From: Chthonomonadales bacterium
GTDB taxonomy: Bacteria > Armatimonadota > Chthonomonadetes > Chthonomonadales > CAJBBX01
NCBI GenBank assembly: GCA_027459625.1
Contig: DAIDHP010000011.1
Location: forward strand, 27,929-91,928
Length of the DNA: 64,000 bases
Direction: 5' to 3'
Made by a program: the position numbers and the translations under genes. Positions 1-9,642 of this stretch are shown in pieces (within the stretch, counting starts at the first letter, position 1; the number at the start of each line of letters is the position of its first letter). The notes beneath the pieces were generated by a model that saw only the letters and a program-made list of their open reading frames with translations, made no database searches and was not told where the DNA came from.

Positions 1-818
1 TGATTCCCGTAAATTGCGGTGAAATCATCGATTCCGGCACACGATCCGTATTCGCTTATCTGATACCATTCCACAAATATCAGCGGATATGGATTATCCT
101 GCCCATTGTCGAATGCCCGATTGCGTTTACTCTGTTCCTCTTCCAAAAGACTTCTCACAAACGCGATTCGCCCCACATCGTCCTCGGGGATGGTCTCCGG
201 CAGACCTTTGATCCATGGAATCCATTCAAATACGACGGAATCAAATGACGCGATCATCTCGCATTTCTTATCGATAACTGGCGTGATATCAATTCGCACA
301 TCCGGTCGAAAAGCCCCTCCTTGCACATAATCATCCCCCCAATAAGCAAGAATGGGAAGGCGTTCCAGATAGGGGGTATCCGCGCACATGGAGGCTACGC
401 GCAACATGGAAAAGGCGTCGTGGACAAGCTGACTGCAGTAACGTTGATCCCTATCCCCCACGCCAAGACGGCTAGTCACAACGATATCAGGTCCCTTTCC
501 CTCGGGACCGGTATTGCGGAGAAGGCGAATCATTTCCTCGGAATTCGCAAGGTTAACGAAAACCTCACCCTCCGGAAGCCCCATCAATTCATACTCCGCG
601 TCTATTATCTCGGAGGAGGTCTTAGCTTCGTGATAACGCCTGCGCGCCAAGGCGTCGGGATCTTGTACATACTTGCGTTCGTAATGGCTTTTGCTTCCAT
701 CCGTTACGGAAACGAAATAGACGCTGGCATTGCCCTCACGGCATAAAGCGGCAAAACCAGCCGCGTTCCACTCAATTTCCCCCGGCTTGGAACCAATGAA
801 CAGTACGGTGGACGTCAT
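1..818 (-). CDS. PIG-L/LmbE family protein, metal ligands lost (3' end cut by window edge)
   Basis: About 272 codons are visible before the left edge of the window. The start is the ATG at 818-816, with a TAGGAG Shine-Dalgarno about 6 nt upstream. The N-terminus has the LmbE fold pattern: beta strand VLFIGS, then W-N-A-A-G-F-A-A-L, then VYFVSVTDGS. The middle contains DIVVTSRLGVGDRDQRYCSQ and later PILAYWGDD and DVRIDITPVIDKK, all aligning with LmbE-like N-deacetylases. In active members the first loop reads HPDD and the second has H-x-D-H. Here they read KPGE and D-R-D-Q, so all zinc ligands appear replaced. It follows the gene at 839 by about 20 nt and is probably in the same operon. The fold assignment is good; enzymatic activity is doubtful, and a binding or structural role is inference. 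Confidence 0.75.
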   Translation of the reverse strand, partial: MTSTVLFIGSKPGEIEWNAAGFAALCREGNASVYFVSVTDGSKSHYERKYVQDPDALARRRYHEAKTSSEIIDAEYELMGLPEGEVFVNLANSEEMIRLLRNTGPEGKGPDIVVTSRLGVGDRDQRYCSQLVHDAFSMLRVASMCADTPYLERLPILAYWGDDYVQGGAFRPDVRIDITPVIDKKCEMIASFDSVVFEWIPWIKGLPETIPEDDVGRIAFVRSLLEEEQSKRNRAFDNGQDNPYPLIFVEWYQISEYGSCAGIDDFTAIYGN

Positions 819-838
819 CTTATTCTCCTAAAGCTCCA

Positions 839-2503
839 TCAGCCATCAATAATGTGATGATACCTTCCGAACCAGTAAGGCAATAACCAGAATGAACCAT
901 CCAGCTCGAAAACCCCTCCGCTGCCGCCATCAAGTGCGTAGGGATTCGAGTTCCATTTGTGGATCGCTCGTTCACTAATGGGAAGAACATGATTTGTTTG
1001 CAATTCACCCAAACGACCGCGGTAGGTGGCTATAACCACATCCTTGCGGTGGCTGTTCAACATTGTCCAATCCACCAAATCCAACGGCATGTCCTTTAAC
1101 CACTCCACCGCAACCTCGGCGTCGCACTTATTGCCTGTCAGCGCACCGTAGAGAAAATTATAAAACGGAGATTTCTGCGGTTTCAACATGCTCCAAGTCT
1201 TCTCAAGACTTAATAGATATATCTTGATTAGTTCAGGGTCTTGTTCCAACTGAAGTAATGGATAGTAGGCGCACCATGCTAGTTCATCATCCGAGTGGTT
1301 GTCGGGTCCCACGGGGGGAAGCATTTTTTGATTGATCAGGTTAATCGCATAACCGTGGTCATGGATTAAATCCCTGTAAGCCTTTTCGTACTTGTCATCC
1401 TGACAGATATGATGCGCCACCTTTAAATGCGATAGTATCTCCAGCGAATTCAAACCTCTCTCGTCCAACCATTCGGGATCCTGGTTTAGTCTTTCGGGAG
1501 CCCACACTCCCCATGAGGTTGGCTTTCCATTACGTCCCACCAAATAATAACCGTGTTCGATGATGTGATCCGTCACATCCCTGCAGGCGCTGCGTATGAT
1601 CTCCTTTTGCTCTTCGGAAGCCACCATTTCGTAACATAGGTACCAAGCCATGTAGTGACCATCCACCTCGTCGGAGGATGGGTCATCTCTCCATATATAG
1701 TTGGCATAGGGACCCTCCCCCTTGCACCAATCGCCATTCTTATCCTCGCATCCCAAACATCTCTCGGTCACTTCCACTATGGAGCGCGCCATAAACCCCT
1801 TTACGCCTGTGACATACACGAGACGAAGGAGCGCCATCAGACTTTTAATAGCGTTCTCCTTGGCGATCGGAGACTTGGTGATACCATATCGAAAACATTG
1901 GGAGGCGATATATAGCGATGTCCAAAGCCCATCGTTCGGAGTGACTACAGGTATGATCTCAGAAGTGTCGCCTGCGTTGAGCAAGGAGCATTCAGCCACA
2001 AACCCGTCACGGACATGGCGTTTCTCCGTGATTGTCTGGTAAATCTCCGATTTTTCCTGCAGAGTCATCGGGGCGAAATGAATCCATGACACCCCCTTCT
2101 CCGTTCCCACCCAAGCGTTGCCTTTGGCGTCCACGGCAATCGAGTGAACATAGTTGTGCGGGAGCCATCTTCGCCCGGAAAAATAGGTCCAGGAGCCATG
2201 CAAATATCTCGCGGCGCCGGACGCCCCGCCTATCCAAATAGAGGAATCCGGACCGAATGCCGAGCATACGATATCCTCGAAGGGGGGAGTGGATAGCGCG
2301 TGCAGAGAGGCTCTTGGTTCGGGGGGTACTGGCAGTGAAACGCTCCGCCATTCGGAGCCATCCCACATGGCTTGCTCGTTTTCCGTCTTGGCGACAACGC
2401 CCTGATCCGTTATCCAAATGCGACGCACGGAGGAGGACAAACCATTCAATGAATGAAATTGTCGACATTTTTTCTGAACAAAAGTGTCAACTTTAAGAGG
2501 CAT
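839..2503 (-). CDS. Propeller-repeat plus helical (toroid-like) protein, unknown function
   Basis: The protein has 554 residues. Residues about 77-141 contain two repeats of the two-component-regulator propeller type (IWIGGASGAARY and AWVGTEKGVSWI). The rest is mainly helical with many aromatic residues (GHYMAWYLCYEMV, SWGVWAPERLN, WCAYYPLLQLE), resembling alpha/alpha-toroid glycosidase or cyclase-like folds, but I recognise no catalytic motif. There is no signal peptide. An in-frame TGA lies directly before the ATG at 2503 and no Shine-Dalgarno is visible. A propeller normally needs six or seven blades, so having two suggests an N-terminally shortened protein. The repeat element at 2536-2620 lies only 32 nt upstream and may have disturbed the 5' part. 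It forms an operon with the PIG-L-like gene. Confidence 0.6.
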   Translation of the reverse strand: MPLKVDTFVQKKCRQFHSLNGLSSSVRRIWITDQGVVAKTENEQAMWDGSEWRSVSLPVPPEPRASLHALSTPPFEDIVCSAFGPDSSIWIGGASGAARYLHGSWTYFSGRRWLPHNYVHSIAVDAKGNAWVGTEKGVSWIHFAPMTLQEKSEIYQTITEKRHVRDGFVAECSLLNAGDTSEIIPVVTPNDGLWTSLYIASQCFRYGITKSPIAKENAIKSLMALLRLVYVTGVKGFMARSIVEVTERCLGCEDKNGDWCKGEGPYANYIWRDDPSSDEVDGHYMAWYLCYEMVASEEQKEIIRSACRDVTDHIIEHGYYLVGRNGKPTSWGVWAPERLNQDPEWLDERGLNSLEILSHLKVAHHICQDDKYEKAYRDLIHDHGYAINLINQKMLPPVGPDNHSDDELAWCAYYPLLQLEQDPELIKIYLLSLEKTWSMLKPQKSPFYNFLYGALTGNKCDAEVAVEWLKDMPLDLVDWTMLNSHRKDVVIATYRGRLGELQTNHVLPISERAIHKWNSNPYALDGGSGGVFELDGSFWLLPYWFGRYHHIIDG

Positions 2504-2535
2504 TCAAAATCCACTATCCAAATGATCTAATGTAG

Positions 2536-2620
2536 AGGTAATGGCGATCTCAAGACAAGAAGGTTGCATCTCACTATTCACGCTTGATGAATTACCTGAA
2601 AAGTGAATTTTGCAATTACC
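2536..2620 (+). repeat. Dispersed TIR element, copy 1 (left end decayed)
   Basis: The right half, from CACGCTTGATGAAT to the terminal GAATTTTGCAATTACC, matches the copies at 25065 and 46172 closely. The left end keeps AGGTAAT but has diverged after that. It lies just upstream of the gene starting at 2503. Confidence 0.75.
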
Positions 2621-2762
2621 CATAGAGCGTAACTTCAGTTTTCGAAAATCTCGGCTTCGCATAATTCTGAAAATAAACGGTAACGGTGCGGATAGCTATC
2701 GCTTTAAATCATACATGATAGTATATCCCAATTTACGCTGGAATGGGTATGAGAGGGGCGCT

Positions 2763-2803
2763 AAAAAGAAAGACCCACCATGCGATGAATATGGCGGGTG
2801 TCT
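2763..2803 (-). terminator. Probable rho-independent terminator of the TPR gene
   Basis: Read on the minus strand, AGACACCCGCC pairs imperfectly with GGTGGGTCT across a 13-nt loop and is followed by TTTCTTTTT. It lies about 25 nt after the TPR gene stop at 2827. Confidence 0.6.
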
Positions 2804-2826
2804 GATTTGCACCTATACGGGTATGT

Positions 2827-4302
2827 TTATCTTTTAAACCTATCCAAATTTCTCTGGGCATCGGCATACTTGGGATTAATTTCCAAAGCCTTGCGATAAC
2901 ATTCCTTGGCTTTGCTGATATTGCCCTTCTTCTCGTAACACACCCCGAGATTGTTGTAGGCGTATTCATATCTGGGATTCGCCTCAATCGCCTTTTGATA
3001 GTACACTATGGCGCTGTCCAGATCCCCTCGCTTGTCTTTGATCAATCCCAATCCATTTAGAGCCTCCGCGTTTTTCGGATCAATCTTCAGAGACAGTTGG
3101 TATTCCTTTTGTGATTTGTCCAATTCTCCTTTTGAGAGATAATAGCCTCCGAGCCATCGGAGAACATCCGCACGATTGGGATTTCGCTTCAGGGCGTTCT
3201 CCCACGCAGCGGCTGCCTCCTCGGCATTCCCTTTTCTGGAATATGCCGTGCCTAGGTTAACCCAAGCGAGGGCGTCCTGCGGAGAAACCTGCGTAAGACG
3301 TTGGAATATGCGAATCGCGTCATCCCATTGCGCCAGCTTGTAATACACCAAACCGAGTGCGTTCAAAGTTTCCACGCTGTTTGGGTTGATCTGCAAAGCC
3401 TTGTTATAGGCGTCAACCGCCTTGGATACTGCACCGGTCTTAGCATACAACACGCCCAAATTATAGGCGACAGTGAAATCGTTGGGTTTCAGTTGCTCCG
3501 CTTTTTGAAATTGCACGATAGCAATGGAATATTTGTTGAGTTTGGCGTAAGCCTCCGCCAAGGAGACTCGCGTGGAGTAACTGGTGGGATCCAGTTGAAT
3601 GGCGTATGACAAGGCGGTTTTAGCCTTCTCGTACTGCTGGGTGCTTAGATATGCCAAACCGAGATTAAGCCAGAAAGAACCGTTTTTAGGAGCGAGCTTC
3701 ACCGCCTTTTCGTAAGCGGGTATGGCTAGCTTTACTTTTCCGGCTTCCTGTAACGAAACCCCGAGGTTGTTCAGGATGAAAGGATCTTTCGGATTAATTT
3801 GCGCCGCCCGCTTGAACTCCGCGATTGCGGAATTCGGCTTGTTCATTTTACTATAGACGTTTCCAAGGTTGTAATGAGCGTTCGCGGCGTTTATGGAAGT
3901 TGGGTCGATCTCTATCACCCTCTTGAAAGCTCTGATCGCGTCATCCAAACGCCCCACATTAAGATATGCGTTTCCGAGGTTGGTGAACGCCTCCGCTCTT
4001 TTAGGAGTCAGTTTAACAGCCTGCTCCAGAGCAGTGACGGCGTCTGGATATTTCCCCAAGCGCAGGTCTATGAAGCCCATCCAGTTGTAAATCAAGCCAT
4101 CCTTGGGGGAAAGTGCGTTCGCCTTTTGGAATTGAGCCAGGGCATCCTCCAATTTCCCTTCATTGTAAAGGGAAACCGCCTTGTTAAACATTGATGAGGC
4201 TTCATCGGAGGAAGCCGCCCTCGCAGTGCCGCATAAGCTTAGGGGATTCAAAACAATAGCTATCATTACCGATAAAATAATTCTGATAGGGCGTGAGTAC
4301 AT
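2827..4302 (-). CDS. Secreted tetratricopeptide repeat protein
   Basis: This is a 491-residue protein with a Sec signal peptide: the hydrophobic stretch IILSVMIAIVLNPLSL is followed by a probable cleavage site around ARAAS. After that comes an almost unbroken array of about 13 TPR units of 34 residues, with the usual pattern such as A-W-V-N-L-G-T-A-Y and P-K-N-A-E-A-L-N-G-L-G. The array runs to the C-terminus, so this is a pure scaffold with no catalytic domain. I chose the ATG at 4302 because GAGGAGG lies 6 nt upstream; a TTG at 4317 would extend the frame but would contain that Shine-Dalgarno. It probably acts as a periplasmic or envelope protein-protein adaptor. The partner cannot be read from the sequence. 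It appears monocistronic. Confidence 0.85.
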   Translation of the reverse strand: MYSRPIRIILSVMIAIVLNPLSLCGTARAASSDEASSMFNKAVSLYNEGKLEDALAQFQKANALSPKDGLIYNWMGFIDLRLGKYPDAVTALEQAVKLTPKRAEAFTNLGNAYLNVGRLDDAIRAFKRVIEIDPTSINAANAHYNLGNVYSKMNKPNSAIAEFKRAAQINPKDPFILNNLGVSLQEAGKVKLAIPAYEKAVKLAPKNGSFWLNLGLAYLSTQQYEKAKTALSYAIQLDPTSYSTRVSLAEAYAKLNKYSIAIVQFQKAEQLKPNDFTVAYNLGVLYAKTGAVSKAVDAYNKALQINPNSVETLNALGLVYYKLAQWDDAIRIFQRLTQVSPQDALAWVNLGTAYSRKGNAEEAAAAWENALKRNPNRADVLRWLGGYYLSKGELDKSQKEYQLSLKIDPKNAEALNGLGLIKDKRGDLDSAIVYYQKAIEANPRYEYAYNNLGVCYEKKGNISKAKECYRKALEINPKYADAQRNLDRFKR

Positions 4303-4469
4303 CCCCGACCTCCTCAAAGTTCTAACCTGGCAATCGCCATAATCGCAACCGGAGCCATTATCATTTCGTAATCATCCATATCGATGCGGGTCGCATCCCA
4401 CCAATCAGACTATAATCCGGAACGTATACCAACAAAAGGACATCGAAATCTTGTTTGGGTATTATAGCA

Positions 4470-4504
4470 GAAAAGCCGCCACCTCGTCATGAAGATGGAC
4501 GGCT
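4470..4504 (-). terminator. Probable terminator after acs
   Basis: On the minus strand AGCCGTCC pairs with GGCGGCT (one irregularity) across a 16-nt loop, followed directly by TTTTCT. It is about 30 nt past the acs stop codon. Confidence 0.6.
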
Positions 4505-4534
4505 CGGATTATTAACATGGTTATGTACAGGGTT

Positions 4535-6493
4535 TCAGCTCTCTCCATCCGCGTAACGCTTTTTCAAGGTCGCCACCACAGTGGGATCAGCCAATGTCGT
4601 GGTGTCCCCCAACATTCTCCCCTCGGCGATATCCCTTAAAAGCCTTCTCATGATCTTGCCGCTGCGGGTTTTCGGAAGTTCCGCGCTAAACAGAACCTCT
4701 TCCGGTTTGCATATCGCACCCAGCTTTTTACCAACATACGCTTTCAGTTCCTCGGCAAGTTCCGGCGTAGCGCGGACACCTTCACAAACGGTGACAAACG
4801 CCACCGGGGCCTGCCCCTTGATGGAGTCATGCCTCCCAATCACCGCCGCTTCCGCCACCGCGTCATGCTCCACCAGGACGCTCTCCATTTCCATTGCGCT
4901 CAGGTTATGCCCTGCAACAAGCATGACATCATCCACTCTTCCAAGCAACCAAAAATAGCCATCGTTATCCACCCTGGCGCCATCCCCCGTGAAATAGAGA
5001 TTGGGAAATCGGCTCCAATACACCTGTCGATAGCGGTTATCATCCCCCCAAAGTGTTCGCAGCATGCCGGGCCAGGGGGACTTGATAACCAAGTAACCGC
5101 CGGAACCGAGAGGCACCTCCTCTCCGTTGTCATTGACTACAGCCGCGTCGATGCCGGGAAGAGGACGTGTGGCGGCCCCGGGTTTGGTGGGAGTAATACC
5201 GGGCAATGGGGCTATCATGATATGTCCCGTTTCCGTTTGCCACCAAGTATCCACCACTGGACATCTTTCCTTTCCAATGTATTTGTGATACCAAATCCAT
5301 GCCTCGGGATTGATAGGTTCCCCAACAGAGCCCAGCAAACGAAGGGAATCCAGATTGCATCCCTCCGGCAGGCTCTCCCCCCAGCGCATGAAGGTGCGTA
5401 TCGCTGTGGGCGCTGTATAGAACACCGTGACTTTCCATTTCTCGATGATTTTCCAAAAACGATCCTTCGATGGCGTGTCCGGGGAACCTTCGTACATCAC
5501 ACAGGTCGCGCCATTTGCCATTGGACCGTAAACGATGTAGGAATGCCCGGTAACCCAGCCGATATCCGCCGTACACCAATAGATATCCTCATCCTTCAAG
5601 TCAAAAACCCATTTTGAAGTGATATTCACCCCTGTGAGATATCCGCCCGTGGTATGATAGATTCCTTTGGGTTTTCCGGTGGATCCCGAAGTGTAGAGGA
5701 TAAAAAGAGGATCTTCGGAATCCATTGGTTCGGGCGCACAGGATTCGTTTGAGTCGCGCATCAGGTCATGCCACCATACATCGCGCCCCTCATGCATGGA
5801 GATCGGTGCAAGCTCCCCTATTCGACGCACGACCACTACCGACTGAATGGAGGGGGTGTTTGATATGGCTTCATCCGCCGCAGCCTTAAGAGGTATGACC
5901 TGTCCTCTCCTCCACCCGCCATCGGCGGTGATGAGAAGTTTAGCCCCGCAGTCATTGATTCTCTCACGAAGTGAATCCGCCGAGAACCCGCCGAAAATGA
6001 CGGAATGCACCGCTCCAATTCTGGCGCACGAGAGAAGAGCGATAGCCAACTCAGGGATCATTGGCATGTATATGGCGACACGATCCCCTTTGACGATTCC
6101 GAGCTTGCGCATTGCGTTTCCGAACCGCTCGACTTGCTCCAGAAGCTGCGAATAGGTAAGTGTGACGGCGTCTCCCGGCTCCCCCTCCCAAAGGATGGCG
6201 GGTTTGTCGCCCTTTCCTGCGATCACGTGCCTGTCGACGCAATTATAGCTCGCGTTAATTTTCCCGCCGACGAACCACTTGGCAAACGGCGGGTTCCATT
6301 CTAGCGTTTTGTCCCATTTCCGAACCCAATGAAGATCCGAAGCGCATTGAGCCCAGAAAGATTCAGGATCTTTCCGGGCTCTTGCGTAGATATCGGGATC
6401 GGAAATATTCGCCTGTTCCGTGAATTTAGAATCAGGCGCAAATACGCGATACTCAGCCAACAGCGCATCTATCGCCGTGTTTTGATCGGCCAT
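4535..6493 (-). CDS. acs: Acetyl-CoA synthetase
   Basis: This 652-residue protein is the usual length for AMP-forming acetate-CoA ligase, which converts acetate, ATP and CoA to acetyl-CoA in the cytoplasm. The adenylation P-loop [14 protein letters not shown] lies in the middle, followed by [15 protein letters not shown], the W-W-Q-T-E-T-G acetate-pocket motif and YFTGDGA. Near the C-terminus, [11 protein letters not shown] contains the conserved lysine that is acetylated in regulated homologues. The ATG at 6493 has GGAGGGG about 5 nt upstream. The XRE-TPR regulator gene lies 197 nt upstream on the same strand and might control it, but that is inference. The identification is secure. Confidence 0.97.
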   Translation of the reverse strand: MADQNTAIDALLAEYRVFAPDSKFTEQANISDPDIYARARKDPESFWAQCASDLHWVRKWDKTLEWNPPFAKWFVGGKINASYNCVDRHVIAGKGDKPAILWEGEPGDAVTLTYSQLLEQVERFGNAMRKLGIVKGDRVAIYMPMIPELAIALLSCARIGAVHSVIFGGFSADSLRERINDCGAKLLITADGGWRRGQVIPLKAAADEAISNTPSIQSVVVVRRIGELAPISMHEGRDVWWHDLMRDSNESCAPEPMDSEDPLFILYTSGSTGKPKGIYHTTGGYLTGVNITSKWVFDLKDEDIYWCTADIGWVTGHSYIVYGPMANGATCVMYEGSPDTPSKDRFWKIIEKWKVTVFYTAPTAIRTFMRWGESLPEGCNLDSLRLLGSVGEPINPEAWIWYHKYIGKERCPVVDTWWQTETGHIMIAPLPGITPTKPGAATRPLPGIDAAVVNDNGEEVPLGSGGYLVIKSPWPGMLRTLWGDDNRYRQVYWSRFPNLYFTGDGARVDNDGYFWLLGRVDDVMLVAGHNLSAMEMESVLVEHDAVAEAAVIGRHDSIKGQAPVAFVTVCEGVRATPELAEELKAYVGKKLGAICKPEEVLFSAELPKTRSGKIMRRLLRDIAEGRMLGDTTTLADPTVVATLKKRYADGES

Positions 6494-6690
6494 AATTCCC
6501 CTCCATCCTTTTCAAGTCTCTTCAACGATAACTTTATCAACGAGAAATTTCATTTTCTTACGTATTAATTGGATGGGCTGTTCCCATGATGCGCTTATTT
6601 CCCTTGATTAGGGGCAAATTCAGTGCCCCCCCACCCCTCGCCAGCCTCTTTGGGGTTTGAAAACCAGCCTGAATTCCGCATTCGCAGATT

Positions 6691-8604
6691 TCACACTTCC
6701 GGACCAATGATACCGTATCGATACGCTTTGACCAATCTCTCCTGGGAGGCGCTATCCATTGCACCTGCGACAAGCGCTTTATAATCCTTAAAGGCGTCCT
6801 CTAACTCCGGATGAGCGATTAGATAAACGTCAGAGTCTTTCGGCGCTAGGCGGCGCAGAATATCGAAGAGCGGCTCGGACGCTTTGTTAAGATGTTCGAC
6901 CAAGTCCTCGGCGGATGCGCCTTTTTGCTTGAGAAGTTGATAGATTAAGAGGTGCACTCTCCATCGGATCTCCGGAAGGTTCAGCTTGGTGTTGTTCATT
7001 AACTCGACAAGGCTCATGAGCGGTTCGCGAAGCATCATCGGAAGATCGGCTTTCTTGCCCGTCAACGCCGATTCCATTTGGATCGCCCCGTTATCCAGGA
7101 TCTCCAGCGCGGCAAACGCCTCTTTTTCCGCAGCATCAAGATTCCCGATACGAACAAGACATTCCGCGAGGTTCATCCTGCTGATCAGTATCTCGAACGG
7201 GGAACCGTTTCTTTGCGCGGCGTCAAGGATGTTGACCGCTTCATTGAAGCTTTGTCCATCCACCTCTTGGGACTTGCTCGCCTGCAATCGCATCATCGTT
7301 TGATTGCGAACAATCCTCGCAGGGATGATGACGCAATTGATTCGCCATCTTTGCGCATCCCGAATGGTTTGATCGGCAAGCGAAATGGCATCCTCGAACT
7401 GCTGATCCTCCAAATGCGCCTTGGCGAGTGCCAAATAACCGATCAAGGGACCGTATTGCTCCGAATTCTCTCCTGAGGAAAGCATTGCGGTGCGCGCCTC
7501 GGATTTGGCGTCAGCGGATCTGCCAATGCCCGCATACGCGGCGGAGAGCATATTTAAGGCGATAATGCATTTGGACTTGATATCCGGATAGAAGCGCGAC
7601 AGGGTGATAATCTTCTCCAGATTATCTATCGCTTCGCCATACATCCCTTGAACCACTTGGATCTGCGAGAGATGTAACAAAACGCCGACATATGAAATGA
7701 TGTCGTTGTCCAGCATGTAGTCCTGAGCATCCATTCGACATAACGCCAAAGCGGCATCATAGTGACCGTACTCGTTAAGAATCGCGGCAAGATTCGTGCG
7801 GATGCCATGCCGAGTCTCGACAGTATCCTCGTTATTTTTTTCAATGATTTCCGCAGTCTGAATCGTCGCCTTAAGGGCTTCGCTTGTTTTCCTGCGTTTG
7901 ATATGAAGTTGAGCAAGCAAAAGACTTGCCCTGATCTGATGCTCCACGGTTCCGCGCTTGGCAATCTGATCGCAGTAATCCATCGCGGCGTTCACAGCGC
8001 CAACCTCGGACAAACATCGGGCGAAACTGAGTTGTGCCGCATGCAGTCTCTGAGTAAGACCGAGGTCCTGGAAAACATCGCAAGCCATATCCAGATAGGT
8101 CCTTGCCTCCTCGAAATTCCCCACCTTCGAGAGAAAATCGCCCAAGGACAAAAGATGCTCCCCCTCCGCGGTGCGATCATTTCGAGTGCGAGCATCGGAA
8201 AGTTTTTGCTGCAAAACGTCCATGAACCCTCGAACATTGCGCTGAGGTTCGGCATAAGCGGCGGAGAGTTTATCGAGGTACTGATTAGATAACGCGAATG
8301 TATCAGCCCTCATTCGAAGAGTGTCGGGGTGAACCGTGGCTTCATAAAAACTACTCCTTGGGTCCAGTTCAGGATCGAAAAACTCTATGTTCAGCTTGGT
8401 TGTTGCCGCCACGGATTCAATGACCTCCGGCGGAACATTGGTTATGCCACGGACATACTGATACATTAATGACACCGGCAGATTGATTCCTTCCGCTAAC
8501 TCCTTGAGCGTCATGCCGGCGCTCATGGCAGACATCTTTATTCTTTCACCAATTCTTGCTCTCTTCTCCGGTGACGATATTTTCACTGAAGCTTTCCTAC
8601 GCAT
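6691..8604 (-). CDS. XRE-family regulator with long TPR-like C-terminal domain
   Basis: This 637-residue protein has an N-terminal XRE/Cro helix-turn-helix at about residues 15-70 (GERIKMSAMSAGMTLKELAE, then PVSLMYQYVRGITNVP, the recognition-helix region). Residues about 110-640 form degenerate TPR-like helical hairpins with many Ala/Leu pairs. This arrangement resembles peptide- or signal-sensing XRE-TPR regulators (RRNPP-like or the general XRE-TPR class). The start is the ATG at 8604, with AGGGGG about 8 nt upstream. No ligand or target can be named. It is followed on the same strand by acs after 197 nt. A 6-bp inverted repeat, TAAGTC/GACTTA, at 8667-8686 lies just upstream and could be an autoregulatory operator. 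Confidence 0.85.
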   Translation of the reverse strand: MRRKASVKISSPEKRARIGERIKMSAMSAGMTLKELAEGINLPVSLMYQYVRGITNVPPEVIESVAATTKLNIEFFDPELDPRSSFYEATVHPDTLRMRADTFALSNQYLDKLSAAYAEPQRNVRGFMDVLQQKLSDARTRNDRTAEGEHLLSLGDFLSKVGNFEEARTYLDMACDVFQDLGLTQRLHAAQLSFARCLSEVGAVNAAMDYCDQIAKRGTVEHQIRASLLLAQLHIKRRKTSEALKATIQTAEIIEKNNEDTVETRHGIRTNLAAILNEYGHYDAALALCRMDAQDYMLDNDIISYVGVLLHLSQIQVVQGMYGEAIDNLEKIITLSRFYPDIKSKCIIALNMLSAAYAGIGRSADAKSEARTAMLSSGENSEQYGPLIGYLALAKAHLEDQQFEDAISLADQTIRDAQRWRINCVIIPARIVRNQTMMRLQASKSQEVDGQSFNEAVNILDAAQRNGSPFEILISRMNLAECLVRIGNLDAAEKEAFAALEILDNGAIQMESALTGKKADLPMMLREPLMSLVELMNNTKLNLPEIRWRVHLLIYQLLKQKGASAEDLVEHLNKASEPLFDILRRLAPKDSDVYLIAHPELEDAFKDYKALVAGAMDSASQERLVKAYRYGIIGPEV

Positions 8605-9642
8605 TTCATTTCCCCCTCTCTTGTTCCCATTGCGGAAACGATGATTAAAACGGTATTAGTTTAGGATAAGTCTGATTCCGGACTTACTTCACGCACACCC
8701 AGCGAATGCATCCTTAAAACATGCCGATGACGTCCCAAGGCGATCCCCCATCCAGAGCATATAGAGTAATACGATAAATTTCATGATAATGTTCATTTAA
8801 AAATTACAGCTTGACGAAAACGAAACTTGTCTTCTGATAACAAAATGTTTGATCAACTGGGAGGATAAATCACCTAAAAAGGAAAAACATATCTCAAAAG
8901 AGTGATACGCTGACGATGCATACATTAACGAATTTTCACATACGTGTTTTACCGTAAATAGAATACACTAAATCAATGTAAATTTGTCTGTTTTTGATGA
9001 AATCACATACATATTTTTCGCATGCGGTCGTTCATTGCCATCACAACCCCTTATAGGACGGGGATAAGCGAAAGTAGGAGTGCGTCAGATCATCGAAGGA
9101 AACGGATAAAGGCGCCATGGCGAATGGATCGACTCATTGTCGAAGGTCATAAAGAACGCAAGTTGAAATGAAGTGCGTTCAATAAGCGTTTTCACCAATC
9201 ACGTCGGAAACAATGACTGCCCAATTTCCGGGGGAGAGAGTAACATCATGGATGGAAGGAGAATCACGCGAAACAAACGCGCGTTCCGGCGGATCGGGAT
9301 GACCATGACATAGAGATATCATCAACTGTTGTGGGCAATGAAAATACAGATGTCATTCGAACCGTTCTCGCTTCATTGGACCCCATAATATTGCACCCGT
9401 GCAAAACAGAACACCATGTGATTGAGGAGACAATTCTTGGAAGACTCCGCCAAATGCGAAAAAACCGCAGGACTTCCAACAGAATTGATTTTACACGCCA
9501 ACGAAAGTCGAAAGTACGAATGAACGGTTCCCCCTTGTCGGCGGGTGATTTTCGTCACCAACAGGAAGCGATTTGCTCCGTAATCGGCTTTGAGGGGGGA
9601 TCAAAGTCGATTACGCTGAAAAATGCCGCTCAGTAAACAGCC
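8605..9642. other. Long intergenic stretch without a convincing gene
   Basis: This kilobase separates the XRE-TPR gene from the repeat protein. Short ORFs exist (for example a GTG-initiated 101-codon frame at 9331-9636 on the plus strand) but none has a Shine-Dalgarno or recognisable motif. I see a 7-bp perfect hairpin, GAACGCA/TGCGTTC, at 9154-9180, and a CTTAT/ATAAG hairpin near 9050. The sequence is AT-richer between about 8760 and 9010. It may hold the regulator's promoter, a decayed gene or a non-coding RNA; nothing can be assigned. Confidence 0.5.

Noticed and set aside
106..746. Two open frames on the plus strand at the left edge
   Set aside because: They are antisense to the PIG-L-like gene, have no ribosome site and no recognisable motif; the minus frame has clear family motifs.
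2610..2837. 75-codon plus-strand frame
   Set aside because: It begins in the TIR element and runs over the terminator of the TPR gene; the codons carry no family resemblance.
9331..9636. 101-codon frame on the plus strand
   Set aside because: GTG start without Shine-Dalgarno, no motif, and an antisense frame of similar length. Possible decayed gene but not supportable.
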